Source: Syntrophus aciditrophicus SB (GTDB lineage: Bacteria > Desulfobacterota > Syntrophia > Syntrophales > Syntrophaceae). Taken from it: 64,000 nucleotides of DNA. Positions 16,742 to 25,054 of the stretch are shown here, in pieces; within the stretch, counting starts at the first letter, position 1, and each line of letters opens with the position of its first letter. The stretch spans positions 2,047,001 through 2,111,000 of the forward strand of contig NC_007759.1 of NCBI RefSeq assembly GCF_000013405.1, written 5' to 3'. The notes below the pieces were generated by a model that worked only from the letters and a program-made list of their open reading frames with translations, was not told the origin of the DNA and did no database searches. A program made the position numbers and the translations under genes.

Positions 16742-16840
16742 TGCACTCCCTCCGCCGGCATTACCCGGATCAGGTTGTGAGGGTCTTCCGCTCACGTTTG
16801 CGGAACTCTCAGGCCGAAACCACGACCTCCCCTTATGCGC
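16742..16840 (-). promoter_or_regulatory. TPP riboswitch aptamer (THI element)
   Basis: Reading the minus strand, the conserved thi-box parts appear in order: GGGGAGGTC, GGCCTGAGAG, a variable P3 hairpin, ACCCTCA, ACCTGATCCGGGTAATGCC and GGCGGAGGGA. P1 can form from GCAT (16838-16835) and GTGC (16745-16742). Binding of thiamine diphosphate would stabilise P1, release the terminator arm and stop transcription before thiE. With no ligand, GCATAAGGG (16838-16830) can pair with CCCTTATGC (16727-16719) for nine bases and prevent the terminator. Confidence 0.96.
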
Positions 16841-16852
16841 TATGTGGCGGGC

Positions 16853-16881
16853 ATCAAATCATACTCCTTCTTTCCTGTCAA
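16853..16881 (-). promoter_or_regulatory. Putative promoter of the thi operon
   Basis: TTGACA (16881-16876) and TTTGAT (16858-16853) are 17 bases apart on the minus strand. The start point would fall a few bases before the TPP aptamer, as expected for a riboswitch leader. Confidence 0.6.
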
Positions 16882-17114
16882 GACGTTGCTTGAACAGGTT
16901 CAGGCTTTCCGGGACATTTCGATCGCCCATCTTTTTGTTGCATTATGGAATCTTTGGAGTTAAAAATCTCCGAACATGCAATCCCCAAAGAAATACGATG
17001 ATGATCAGCTGGTCTTATTAATCTGCTTTTTTCGTTTTTAGATTTTCGAATGCCCCGGCGGATGTTGATTCGTCCGCATGATTCCGAACGGGCGGCGCAA
17101 TTTTTTGAGCATAC

Positions 17115-18056
17115 ATGGACGTTGACGCATGTAAACGAAGATGCCGCATTCTGACCGCCCTCGCGGTGTTCGTGCTGTTCACGGCGGTTCCCCGACAGGG
17201 GGGCGGCTTCGCGTTTTCCAATGATTATCCCTTATCTTATTTCGAATTCTTCGAGGAAAAACCCTCTGTTGCCGGAGTGATCCGGAAGATAGGCCCCAGG
17301 GCCGAAGCGCGCATCAAACCGTTTTTCGAAAAGGCCGGCCTCCCCTATCCCTCCCGTCGGCTTGCTTTCGTCGTGCTGAAAGAGGAAAAGAAACTGGAAG
17401 TCTGGACCAGATACGACGGGAACTGGGTTCATGTACGCACCTATGATATCCTTGCCGCCAGCGGCAGCCGGGGGCCTAAGCGGAAAAAAGGAGATTATCA
17501 GGTGCCCGAAGGAATCTATCAGATCGTCAGCCTCAATCCCGCCAGCCGTTTTCACCTATCCATGAAGATCAATTATCCCAACGCCTACGATCTTCAGATG
17601 GCCCGGAACGAACAGCGTTCAAACCTCGGCGGCGATATCTTCATCCACGGCAAAACCAGATCCCATGGCTGTCTCGCAATGGGCAACAAAGCCATAGAGG
17701 AACTCTTTGTACTGGTCGCCAAAACGCGTCCGAGAAATGTGAAAGTGGTCATCGCACCCCATGATCTGCGCAAGAGCGACCCAGCCCTCAACTTGCCGTC
17801 CCAACCCTCCTGGCTGCCTGACCTCTACGGCGTCATAGGCCGTGAACTTGCAAAGTTCAGGCTCAGCGAAGACGCACCGGAAGATTCGTTTTCAGAAAAT
17901 AATTCAAAAATGCGGATGACTGCAAATCCCGAAGCGACTGTCCCAAAGGAACCGCCTGTCATAAATCAGCCGAAGGTCCAGGAGATGCTGGTACGCCAGA
18001 ACAGTGAGGACGGAAAAGCAGCGGATCTTCAACAGGAAACAGTTCATTTACAGTAA
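17115..18056 (+). CDS. L,D-transpeptidase (YkuD/ErfK-type) family protein
   Basis: A 313-residue exported protein with an N-terminal hydrophobic segment (residues ~10-28) and a YkuD domain at about 75-225. The catalytic pattern HGKTRSHGCLAMGN (about residues 178-191) contains the conserved His and the SHGC nucleophile. RLAFVVLKEEKKLEVW and GIYQIVSLNP match the murein L,D-transpeptidase branch with a YafK-like start. The C-terminal ~80 residues are low in structure, Glu/Pro/Gln-rich. It may cross-link peptidoglycan or anchor proteins; the branch also includes hydrolases. Confidence 0.85.
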   Translation: MDVDACKRRCRILTALAVFVLFTAVPRQGGGFAFSNDYPLSYFEFFEEKPSVAGVIRKIGPRAEARIKPFFEKAGLPYPSRRLAFVVLKEEKKLEVWTRYDGNWVHVRTYDILAASGSRGPKRKKGDYQVPEGIYQIVSLNPASRFHLSMKINYPNAYDLQMARNEQRSNLGGDIFIHGKTRSHGCLAMGNKAIEELFVLVAKTRPRNVKVVIAPHDLRKSDPALNLPSQPSWLPDLYGVIGRELAKFRLSEDAPEDSFSENNSKMRMTANPEATVPKEPPVINQPKVQEMLVRQNSEDGKAADLQQETVHLQ

Positions 18057-18352
18057 GGCATTCCGGGTCCCCAACCGCCGCGACCCTGCAGACCAAAGTA
18101 ACCGTCCCGGGTACAGGACACGGGAAATACAGCCGGCATCACAATAAACCCCCAAAGCCGTTCCCCCCGATCTCCCCATATTTCAAGTTCCAGGAACAAT
18201 AAATGTAAAGAGGCAAGAGGTCCCATCCCTTCCTGAAATGAGGTTTTACTGCCTTCCCTGTCCCATGGAAGACTTCAATGCCAATCCATGGTATTATTAA
18301 TTTCCGGTCCTCAAATAAAGACAGAATATCAAGGATATCCGAGGTGTCTGCC

Positions 18353-19324
18353 ATGCCGCTTAAAATAGACTTGACACATGCGAAGGAGGAAAGGGAACCA
18401 GGCGTCGTGGATCGATGGATTCAGGCTTTCCGCCTTCAGTTCGTGCCCACAAGCATCTTCCCCGCCCTGCTGGGAAGCGTCATTGCCTGGGCGACTTTCC
18501 GGGAATTTCATTTTCTATATTTTGTCATGGTCATTTCCGGGGTGGCACTGCATCATATCGGCCTCAACATGATCGATGACGTCTTTGATTATCTCCACGC
18601 GGTGGACCGTTCCCACGGCGGAGAGAAAAATCCCTACACCGGCGGGAGCGGTGTTTTAGCGGGGCGTCTTCTTTCAGCCAGAAATGTGTTTTGCGTATCG
18701 ATTTTCTGCTATTTCCTTGCTCTGATCACGGCGGTTTACCTGACTCTATCCGTCGGCTGGCCCGTTCTGATCTTCGTGGGCATCGGTCTTTTTTCTTCCG
18801 TTTTTTACAGCGTGCCGCCCATACGGTACGGCTATCGGGGTTTCGGCGAGTTCAGCCTTCTTATCAATTTCGGCCCGGTAATCTGTCTGGGGGCTTTCTA
18901 TGCGCAGACCGGATCGATTGCCTGGGAACCCTTCATCATATCGCTGGTTCCCGGGTTTCTCATGTGGTCCATGATCGTTATCAACGAAATACCTGATTAT
19001 GAAGAGGATCGCCAGGCAGGCAAACTGAACCTCGTTGCCCGCTTCGGGAAAAAAGCCGGTATCCTCCTGTATTCAGCCGGACTGATCAGCGCTTACGCCA
19101 CTCTGCTCCTGGCTGTCTTCTTCGGCGTCTCATCGCTCCAGGTACTCCTTGGATTCCTGTCGATCCCTGCCGCCTTCAATTCCCTCATAATATTAAGAAA
19201 AAATTATCACGACAGACTGAAGATGGCCCCTGCCAATCTTGCCGCTATCAAAGTCCACGCGTTTACACTGAGCTTTCTGATTATTGGATATCTGGCAAAA
19301 GGAGTTCAGGTAAACTTGTTGTGA
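18353..19324 (+). CDS. UbiA-family prenyltransferase (MenA-like)
   Basis: A 323-residue integral membrane protein with eight to nine predicted segments. Both prenyl-diphosphate binding motifs are present: NMIDDVFDY (about residue 69) and DYEEDRQAGK (about residue 215). The order and the NPYTGGSGVLAGRLLS segment between them resemble the MenA branch, which prenylates 1,4-dihydroxy-2-naphthoate, but no other menaquinone gene is in the window, so the acceptor is uncertain. ATG 18353 follows GAGGTG by eight bases; an open frame extends upstream without a ribosome site. The 296-base gap before it (18057-18352) shows nothing recognisable. Confidence 0.85.
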   Translation: MPLKIDLTHAKEEREPGVVDRWIQAFRLQFVPTSIFPALLGSVIAWATFREFHFLYFVMVISGVALHHIGLNMIDDVFDYLHAVDRSHGGEKNPYTGGSGVLAGRLLSARNVFCVSIFCYFLALITAVYLTLSVGWPVLIFVGIGLFSSVFYSVPPIRYGYRGFGEFSLLINFGPVICLGAFYAQTGSIAWEPFIISLVPGFLMWSMIVINEIPDYEEDRQAGKLNLVARFGKKAGILLYSAGLISAYATLLLAVFFGVSSLQVLLGFLSIPAAFNSLIILRKNYHDRLKMAPANLAAIKVHAFTLSFLIIGYLAKGVQVNLL

Positions 19325-19686
19325 TATTGTTGATTTGTAATCAGCATGCAAGCGTGCGTCATCCCTTGATCCGTTCATTCCCGCCTTTCATAAGACCCTG
19401 TTGGCGCAATTGATCTGCAGACCGGCCGCAAAAGACCGTTGCGGACCGGATTCTCACAAACCAACGCCTCCATCATAAGACAGAATTCCCACTAATTACA
19501 ATGTGTTTCAATTCCGGTCACTGGAATGGCCGAATGTCTTTAAATCCGCATTTAACCGTTATTATGGATTTATTTGTTTTGAATAGAAAAGAGGATGTGT
19601 TATGGAGTGCTCCAAATCATCGAAGACAGATTTCGTATTCTTGATTTTCAACTGCAAAAATTTAAAGCTATGGGAAGTAACGGGAT
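19325..19686. other. Gap before the cysteine synthase gene
   Basis: No gene of normal size. The last 85 bases hold the start of a 32-codon frame described separately. The middle is AT-rich (19540-19600) and could contain the cysteine synthase promoter, but I see no convincing pair of boxes. Confidence 0.4.
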
Positions 19687-19700
19687 ATGGACACACATGA
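19602..19700 (+). CDS. Possible leader peptide overlapping the cysteine synthase start
   Basis: A 32-codon frame, MECSKSSKTDFVFLIFNCK and on to YGHT, starts six bases after AGAGGA and ends 13 bases inside the cysteine synthase gene in another frame. Cysteine synthase itself has no strong ribosome site, so its translation may depend on ribosomes ending this frame. Two cysteine codons are present. No homologue is known to me; it may be chance. Confidence 0.3.
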   Translation: MECSKSSKTDFVFLIFNCKNLKLWEVTGYGHT

Positions 19701-20574
19701 TGTAATGGAACTGATAGGAAACACGCCTTTAATTCGGCTGAGAAACGAAAATATAATCGCCAAGGCTGAATTTCTTAATCCTGGAGGAAGTATAAAAGAC
19801 CGCATTGGCCTGGCAATGATCGAAGCGGCGGAACGGGATGGAACACTGAAACCGGGAATGAAAATTGTCGAGCCGACCTCGGGCAATACCGGAATTGGAA
19901 TAACGCTCGTCGGGGCTGCAAAGGGATATGAAGTATTTATTGTCATGCCCGAAGGTATGAGCGAGGAGAGAAAGCATATCATTAAGGTTCTGGGCGGAAA
20001 TCTCGTTCTGACTCCGGACAGTGAGAACATAGCCGGCGCGATCAAAAAGGCGGAAGAACTTGTTGAAGAATTCCATGGATATATGCCGAATCAATTCAAG
20101 AACCCTGCTAACGCACTGGCCCACTTCACACATACCGCGCCGGAACTCTGGAAACAGGCGGAACATAAAATCGATGCCTTTATTTCGGGAATTGGAAGCG
20201 GCGGAACGATTCAGGGGGTTGGCTCTTTTCTGAAGGAGAGGAATCCGGACGTGACCATTGTGGCCGTGGAGCCCAAAAACGTATCCGCTCTTCTCGGTCA
20301 TGAGCCGGGTTTACACCAGATCCAGGGAATCGGGGATGGATTCATCCCTGAAATTCTCAACGTTTCCCTGATCGACAGAATAATTGAAGTCTCTGATGAC
20401 GATGCAATCAGGACAACGCGTGAGCTTGCATCAAATAATTCTCTTTTATGCGGAACTTCATCCGGGGCAAACGTATGGGCCGCGAGGCAGATAGCCATGG
20501 AACATCCGGAATGGACGATAGCCACGGTTCTTGCGGACCGGGCGGAACGGTATTTCAGCACCGGCTTACTCTGA
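19687..20574 (+). CDS. Cysteine synthase (PLP-dependent, CysM/CysK type)
   Basis: Makes cysteine from O-acetylserine (or O-phosphoserine) and sulfide. The 295-residue protein has NPGGSIKDRIG with the PLP lysine at about residue 38, TSGNTGIG (about 61-68) for the cofactor or substrate carboxylate, ISGIGSGGTIQG (about 165-176) for PLP phosphate, and GTSSGANVWAA near the C-terminus. The N-terminus, ELIGNTPLIRL, is canonical. It is shorter than E. coli CysK (323) and close to the CysM-type. No cysE neighbour is seen. Confidence 0.93.
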   Translation: MDTHDVMELIGNTPLIRLRNENIIAKAEFLNPGGSIKDRIGLAMIEAAERDGTLKPGMKIVEPTSGNTGIGITLVGAAKGYEVFIVMPEGMSEERKHIIKVLGGNLVLTPDSENIAGAIKKAEELVEEFHGYMPNQFKNPANALAHFTHTAPELWKQAEHKIDAFISGIGSGGTIQGVGSFLKERNPDVTIVAVEPKNVSALLGHEPGLHQIQGIGDGFIPEILNVSLIDRIIEVSDDDAIRTTRELASNNSLLCGTSSGANVWAARQIAMEHPEWTIATVLADRAERYFSTGLL

Positions 20575-20659
20575 GCGCAAACCGGCAGACGCGGAAACAA
20601 CCCGTTTCAGACTGGAGCGGCAATCTTCATTTTCCCCTGGACAACTTCAGAGTATTAAA

Positions 20660-21139
20660 ATGACAACCACGCTCTGGATAATCGCCTTTTTGATGGTACT
20701 TGCCGGCCTCGCCGGCACCCTGCTCCCATCGCTGCCCGGCGTGCCGCTGATTTTCGGCGGCTTGCTTCTCGCCGCATGGATCGACGATTTTCAGCGCATC
20801 AGCGTTTTTACGGTTATGGCGATGGCAGTTCTGGCGGTTCTCAGCATCGTCATCGACTATGCCGCCGCGGCCGTGTCCGCCAAACGGGCAGGCGCAAGCA
20901 GGCAGGGTATCATCGGCGCTGCCGTCGGCACTCTCGCAGGCATATTCAGCGGTCTCTGGGGGCTTCTGTTCATGCCGCTGGCAGGCGCCGCAATCGGTGA
21001 ATTCATCGCGCACAGAGACCTGTTTCGCGCCGGCAGAGTGAGCGCCGCCACATGGTTTGGACTGCTCGTCTCTACCGCGCTCAAACTGGCCATCGCGTTC
21101 ACAATGGTCGGGGTGTTTGTTGCGTCGCTGCTGATCTGA
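20660..21139 (+). CDS. DUF456 family membrane protein
   Basis: A 159-residue integral membrane protein with four to five predicted segments and the DUF456 pattern: LAGLAGTLLPSLPGVPLIF at the start, IDYAAAAVSAKRAGASRQGI and GAAVGTLAGIFSGLWGLLFMP in the middle, and GEFIAHRDLFRAGRVSAAT. Glycine-rich repeats (G-x-x-x-G) suggest tight helix packing. Function unknown. I prefer ATG 20660; the frame is open upstream to 20531 in the end of the previous gene, with no good ribosome site at either place. Confidence 0.75.
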   Translation: MTTTLWIIAFLMVLAGLAGTLLPSLPGVPLIFGGLLLAAWIDDFQRISVFTVMAMAVLAVLSIVIDYAAAAVSAKRAGASRQGIIGAAVGTLAGIFSGLWGLLFMPLAGAAIGEFIAHRDLFRAGRVSAATWFGLLVSTALKLAIAFTMVGVFVASLLI

Positions 21140-21263
21140 ATGATCCGGCACAATCAGCTGGGGAGAATGAGCCGTGGCATGAAGAGTTGTCTCAAAACTC
21201 CGGGATGAAAAAGGCCCGCGAAAATTTCATGCAGGAAACGCACTGAAATTCACAAGAAAACCG

Positions 21264-23357
21264 CTACTTGATCCACTTCAATTCCTTCCGAAGCTGGTCG
21301 GTTATTTTTACGGCGTCATTGGGATCCGTCAGAATCGTGGGCGTAACGAGGACGAGAAGCTCCGTCTTGTCCTTTGTCTTCGATGTCGCCTTGAACAGGT
21401 TTCCCAATATGGGAATATCGCCGAGCAGCGGCACCTTGCTTTCACCCAGGCTCTGATTTTCCTGCATCAGTCCTCCCAGGACGATTGTCTGTCCATGCGC
21501 GGCAATGATGGACGTGTTGATGCGCCGGGTCAGGATAATCGGGGAATCGCCGACACCCGGAGTTTCCGCGATATCGGATACCTCCTGGGTGATCTCGAGC
21601 GTCATCAGGCCTTCCGTATTGATGGTCGGCTTCACCTTGAGCATCACGCCGGTGCTCCGGTACTGAATACTCTGGGAAACGCTTGTCGAGTCCGTCGTGT
21701 TGACGCTGTCCAGGGTGGAAATCTGTCCGGTCACTGTCGGGACATCTTTGCCGACCTGAATGGTGGCCTCCATATTGTCGAGAACCATCAGCCGCGGCGT
21801 GGAAAGAATGTTGGCTTTACTCTTTTCTGCAAGGGCGCTGATCAAAGCCTCAAATTGTCCCGTTCTGCTCAGGAACGCATAGGTCAGACCCAGCGGTTCC
21901 AAACCGAGTTTGCCCAGCGTCCCCAGCGTATAGGAATCGCCGTCCCAGGAATTTCTGATAAACCATTCCACGCCGTACTTCAACTCATCCGTCAGCGTCA
22001 GTTCGACGATGGTCGCTTCGATGAGCACCTGCCGGGCGGGCACATCCAGGGCCTGGAGGAGATTCAGCAGATTTCGATAGACGTCCGGCTTGCTGAGGAT
22101 AATGATCATGTTCTTTCTGTCATCCGCCGACATTCTCAGCCCGGCGGCATCAAAGGCATCGCCTCTGTCGCTTCCAGGCCTTGCCGGCACGCCTCTTGGC
22201 GTTGTAAGCGCAGCCGGTTGAACCATCCGGCTGTCGGATGACGGCATTGACCCGTAAAGTTTCTGGATGGACTCAAGCAGATCGGTTGCCCGGGAATATT
22301 TCGGAATGAAGGTATACGTCTTGAACTCCGTCCCTGCCGCTTCCGGAGTGTCCAGCTTCTCCTTCCATCCCCGGATGGTCCTTGCTGTCTGTCCGTCGGG
22401 GCAGACCGCAAGGACGGCATTCAACTGCTTGACGGGCAGAAAGTAAGGCCCCGGCTCTTTCGGCATTCTGGCGACGGCAAATCCCAGTCCCTCGAGAATT
22501 TTCGTGAGCTGAGAAATAAATTCCTCTGTCTGCCAGTACGTCAACCTTATAAGAAGGAGATTCTTGTCCCGGAGATAAGGGACGTCAAAGGTGGCGATAA
22601 ACTCGAGAACCGGCCTCATCCGGGACGCCCGGCCATGGAGGATCATGACATTTTCCCGGGTGTATGGCTTGATCTCAACGTCTGACCTGAAAAGATCCTT
22701 GATGAGGGGCTCCACATCCTGAGGACGGATGTGGAGCAGGGGTACGATCTGCAGGATGTCCGCCGGAGAATCCACGGAAGAAACGCCTATCCGGACATCG
22801 ACGGGAGACCGGGGTTCAGGCGGCACTTCAAGGACATAAAGGGCGCCGGCCCTTTCTTCCAGATAAATCCGCTCCTTTTCCAGCAATCCCAGAATCACGT
22901 TCAGCGCCCTGTCCGGGGGCATGGCCTGGGGCATCCTGATTGTGATCGGTTTTTTATTGTTCATCATTTTTTCATCCATCACGAAGGCGACCTTCAACGT
23001 TTCCCCCAGGGCATAGATGACGAAATCAGAGAGCGGCACCCTTTCGGCATTCAGCGTCACCGGCTGGTTCGCCATCGTGAGGCGACGGGGATCGATGGGC
23101 TGGCTGGGTGGAAGCATTTTCTCCGGCGCTTTCCGTTCGAAGGCAGGAATCCTGATCTCCTCAACAACAGGCTGCTTTGCCTCCTCTGAAGGTCCGATCC
23201 CTCCGGCCTCTTCACTTTGCAGGTCTTTTCCTGCTGACCTTTCCAGGGTCACCGGCTGATGCCAGGCTGGCGGGGACGTACAACCGATCAGGAAAACCGG
23301 AAGCAGGAAAATCAGAACACCAGTCAGCACCTTTCGATGGAATCCCGTCATCGTCAT
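21264..23357 (-). CDS. gspD: Type II secretion system secretin
   Basis: Outer-membrane channel of the type II system. The 697-residue protein begins at ATG 23357, overlapping the transglycosylase stop as ATGA. The signal sequence ends LPVFLIGCTSPP with a lipobox, so it is predicted to be lipidated, unlike classic GspD, which needs a pilotin. N0 (about residues 90-165), N1-N3 ring domains, and the secretin domain follow; the latter shows STPRLMVLDNMEATIQVG, GVMLKVKPTIN and the closing IVLGGLMQENQSLGESKVPL and LGDIPILGNLF. It is the last gene of the operon, whereas gspC-gspD usually comes first. Confidence 0.93.
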   Translation of the reverse strand: MTMTGFHRKVLTGVLIFLLPVFLIGCTSPPAWHQPVTLERSAGKDLQSEEAGGIGPSEEAKQPVVEEIRIPAFERKAPEKMLPPSQPIDPRRLTMANQPVTLNAERVPLSDFVIYALGETLKVAFVMDEKMMNNKKPITIRMPQAMPPDRALNVILGLLEKERIYLEERAGALYVLEVPPEPRSPVDVRIGVSSVDSPADILQIVPLLHIRPQDVEPLIKDLFRSDVEIKPYTRENVMILHGRASRMRPVLEFIATFDVPYLRDKNLLLIRLTYWQTEEFISQLTKILEGLGFAVARMPKEPGPYFLPVKQLNAVLAVCPDGQTARTIRGWKEKLDTPEAAGTEFKTYTFIPKYSRATDLLESIQKLYGSMPSSDSRMVQPAALTTPRGVPARPGSDRGDAFDAAGLRMSADDRKNMIIILSKPDVYRNLLNLLQALDVPARQVLIEATIVELTLTDELKYGVEWFIRNSWDGDSYTLGTLGKLGLEPLGLTYAFLSRTGQFEALISALAEKSKANILSTPRLMVLDNMEATIQVGKDVPTVTGQISTLDSVNTTDSTSVSQSIQYRSTGVMLKVKPTINTEGLMTLEITQEVSDIAETPGVGDSPIILTRRINTSIIAAHGQTIVLGGLMQENQSLGESKVPLLGDIPILGNLFKATSKTKDKTELLVLVTPTILTDPNDAVKITDQLRKELKWIK

Positions 23358-24001
23358 ATATCTTCTTTCCCCTTGAAAATCTGATAGTAGTTCATGACCC
23401 TCTTGACATAATTCCATGTTTCCCGGAAGGGAGGGATGCCTCCATAGGTCATCACCCGCGTCGGTCCGGCATTATACGCCGCAAGCGCCCGGATCAGGTC
23501 GCCGTTCTGGTTGGTCAGTAAGCGACTTAAATAACCGACACCGCCGTGAATGTTTTCAACCGGATCAAACGGATCGGATACACCCATATCCCGCGCGGTA
23601 TCCGGCATGAGCTGCATCAATCCCATGGCTCCCTTGGGCGACAGGGCCTGAGGATCGAAATTCGATTCCGCTTTGATCACTGCCCTGACCAGGTCGGGAT
23701 CAACAGAAAACCGCTTGCAGGCGGACAAAATGACCTCGCTGTAATCAGGGCCGTGAGGCGACGCAGTGCATCCCCTCCGCGGAATGGCCGATATCTTTGA
23801 ATACTGCGGCTGCAGTTTCGCCAAAGGCAGTCGCACCTTGCTGCGTCCCGGACCGGGGACATTGGTGAAGTAGGAGGGTCCGCCTCTATCTCGAAAAGTG
23901 TAGAGATCATCAGCCAATCCAGTCATCGTAAACAAAATGGTTATTCCAAGGGCGGACATTCCAGCCAACAGTACCAGGGGCAACCGTTTCATGAATTTCA
24001 C
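23354..24001 (-). CDS. Lytic transglycosylase (SLT) inside the secretion operon
   Basis: A 215-residue exported protein: signal sequence (residues ~1-30), a short DUF4124-like segment DDLYTFRDRGGPSYFTNVPG, then an SLT domain at about 95-205. The catalytic glutamate is in KAESNFDP, followed by GAMGLMQLMPDTA, IHGGVGYLSRLL and LAAYNAGPTRV, all canonical for Slt70-like enzymes. It overlaps both neighbours by four bases (ATGA on each side). A likely job is opening peptidoglycan for assembly of the secretion channel. Confidence 0.92.
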   Translation of the reverse strand: MKFMKRLPLVLLAGMSALGITILFTMTGLADDLYTFRDRGGPSYFTNVPGPGRSKVRLPLAKLQPQYSKISAIPRRGCTASPHGPDYSEVILSACKRFSVDPDLVRAVIKAESNFDPQALSPKGAMGLMQLMPDTARDMGVSDPFDPVENIHGGVGYLSRLLTNQNGDLIRALAAYNAGPTRVMTYGGIPPFRETWNYVKRVMNYYQIFKGKEDI

Positions 24002-24516
24002 CGTCCTTTCCGACCGATTTTTCCGGTCTCCTTTTTCGCCGGCGCGGATGTCCGGAGATGGACATCAAACACCTTCAGTTCCTTTGTTTCTTTCCCTTTC
24101 TTCAGCTTGACGGCAAGAGGAGCGATCTCGGCAATGACGGATCCATCCATCAGTTTTTTCCCCTCCGGAAACGTCCGGATCACCCCGTTGAAATCCCGGA
24201 GCACCGCCTTCTTCTCCTTTCCCATCAGGACGGCCACCAGCGCATAAGGATTCTCCGGCAGCGCCGTTATGGGTGAATTGTCCTTGACGTCATAGCTTCC
24301 GCTCTCGGCAAAGAGATTCCTCTTCTTCAGCGCCGAATCCGACGGCTGTTGAGGAACCCATGGTTTCCCCGGTTCCCTGTCGGGTTTCGCATCTCCTGCT
24401 TTTTCCATCTGGCCGGACAGCCTGGCGGGCAAAGGGGGCGGTCCCGCCGCGAAAAAAAAGGCCAGCGACACAATGACGGCTGCGATAACGATATCAGGCA
24501 GAAATTTCCGGATCAT
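23998..24516 (-). CDS. GspC-like inner-membrane protein
   Basis: A 172-residue protein with one N-terminal membrane segment (about residues 8-25), a proline-rich linker and a small beta domain at about 85-155 (NPYALVAVLMGKEKKAVLRD) that resembles the homology region of GspC, or PilP, which contacts the secretin N0 domain. ALKKRNLF before it is the usual GspC segment. The PDZ domain of classic GspC is absent. Position next to the secretin-proximal genes and four-base overlaps on both sides support the role. Called by structure and context. Confidence 0.72.
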   Translation of the reverse strand: MIRKFLPDIVIAAVIVSLAFFFAAGPPPLPARLSGQMEKAGDAKPDREPGKPWVPQQPSDSALKKRNLFAESGSYDVKDNSPITALPENPYALVAVLMGKEKKAVLRDFNGVIRTFPEGKKLMDGSVIAEIAPLAVKLKKGKETKELKVFDVHLRTSAPAKKETGKIGRKGR

Positions 24517-25049
24517 TGTTCCAGCCTGTATGCCGACAGGGTCAGAGAAAGCACGTAATCCCTGGGCCCCCTGTTCATCTCCATATTTCGGATGCCCAGG
24601 ATTTTCTTGGATGTTTCCACCGTCTGCAGGATGTCCATGAGGGTTTTTGGCGGACCACTGAACCAGAGCGTAACGGGCGCTTCACTGAGAGTCTTCCCCG
24701 GAATCGTTTCCAGAATTTCAAACCGCACCAGTTCCCCTCCTTTTTCTCTGGCGACACCGTTCAGCCGATGCACGATTCCCAACTGGATCTCCATGAAATC
24801 CTGGCTTTTCTCATAGAGATAAGGAGCCAGCTCTTCCTTTTTAACCATTTCTGGAGCTGTTTTTCTGTTTTGCTGCTGATTCAGGAGACGGACTTTCAGA
24901 AGGTAGCTCTCCCGCTGCGCATCAAAGACCCGTTTCTCCTTCTCCACGGCGCTGTAAAGAGGATAGACCAGAAACCGCAGAAGAGCGAGAATAACAATCA
25001 GATAAATTCCGACGATCTTCAGCTTATCCTGTTTTCCCGCGTCCGTCAT
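24513..25049 (-). CDS. GspM/PilO-like inner-membrane protein
   Basis: A 178-residue bitopic protein: short cytoplasmic start, membrane segment at about residues 11-30, coiled coil at about 32-70 and a ferredoxin-like periplasmic domain at about 80-178. This is the GspM/PilO plan. It should pair with the GspL-like protein encoded six bases upstream and form the assembly platform. Sequence similarity is low, as usual for this family, so the call rests on architecture and operon position. Confidence 0.72.
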   Translation of the reverse strand: MTDAGKQDKLKIVGIYLIVILALLRFLVYPLYSAVEKEKRVFDAQRESYLLKVRLLNQQQNRKTAPEMVKKEELAPYLYEKSQDFMEIQLGIVHRLNGVAREKGGELVRFEILETIPGKTLSEAPVTLWFSGPPKTLMDILQTVETSKKILGIRNMEMNRGPRDYVLSLTLSAYRLEQ

Positions 25050-25054
25050 CTTTT

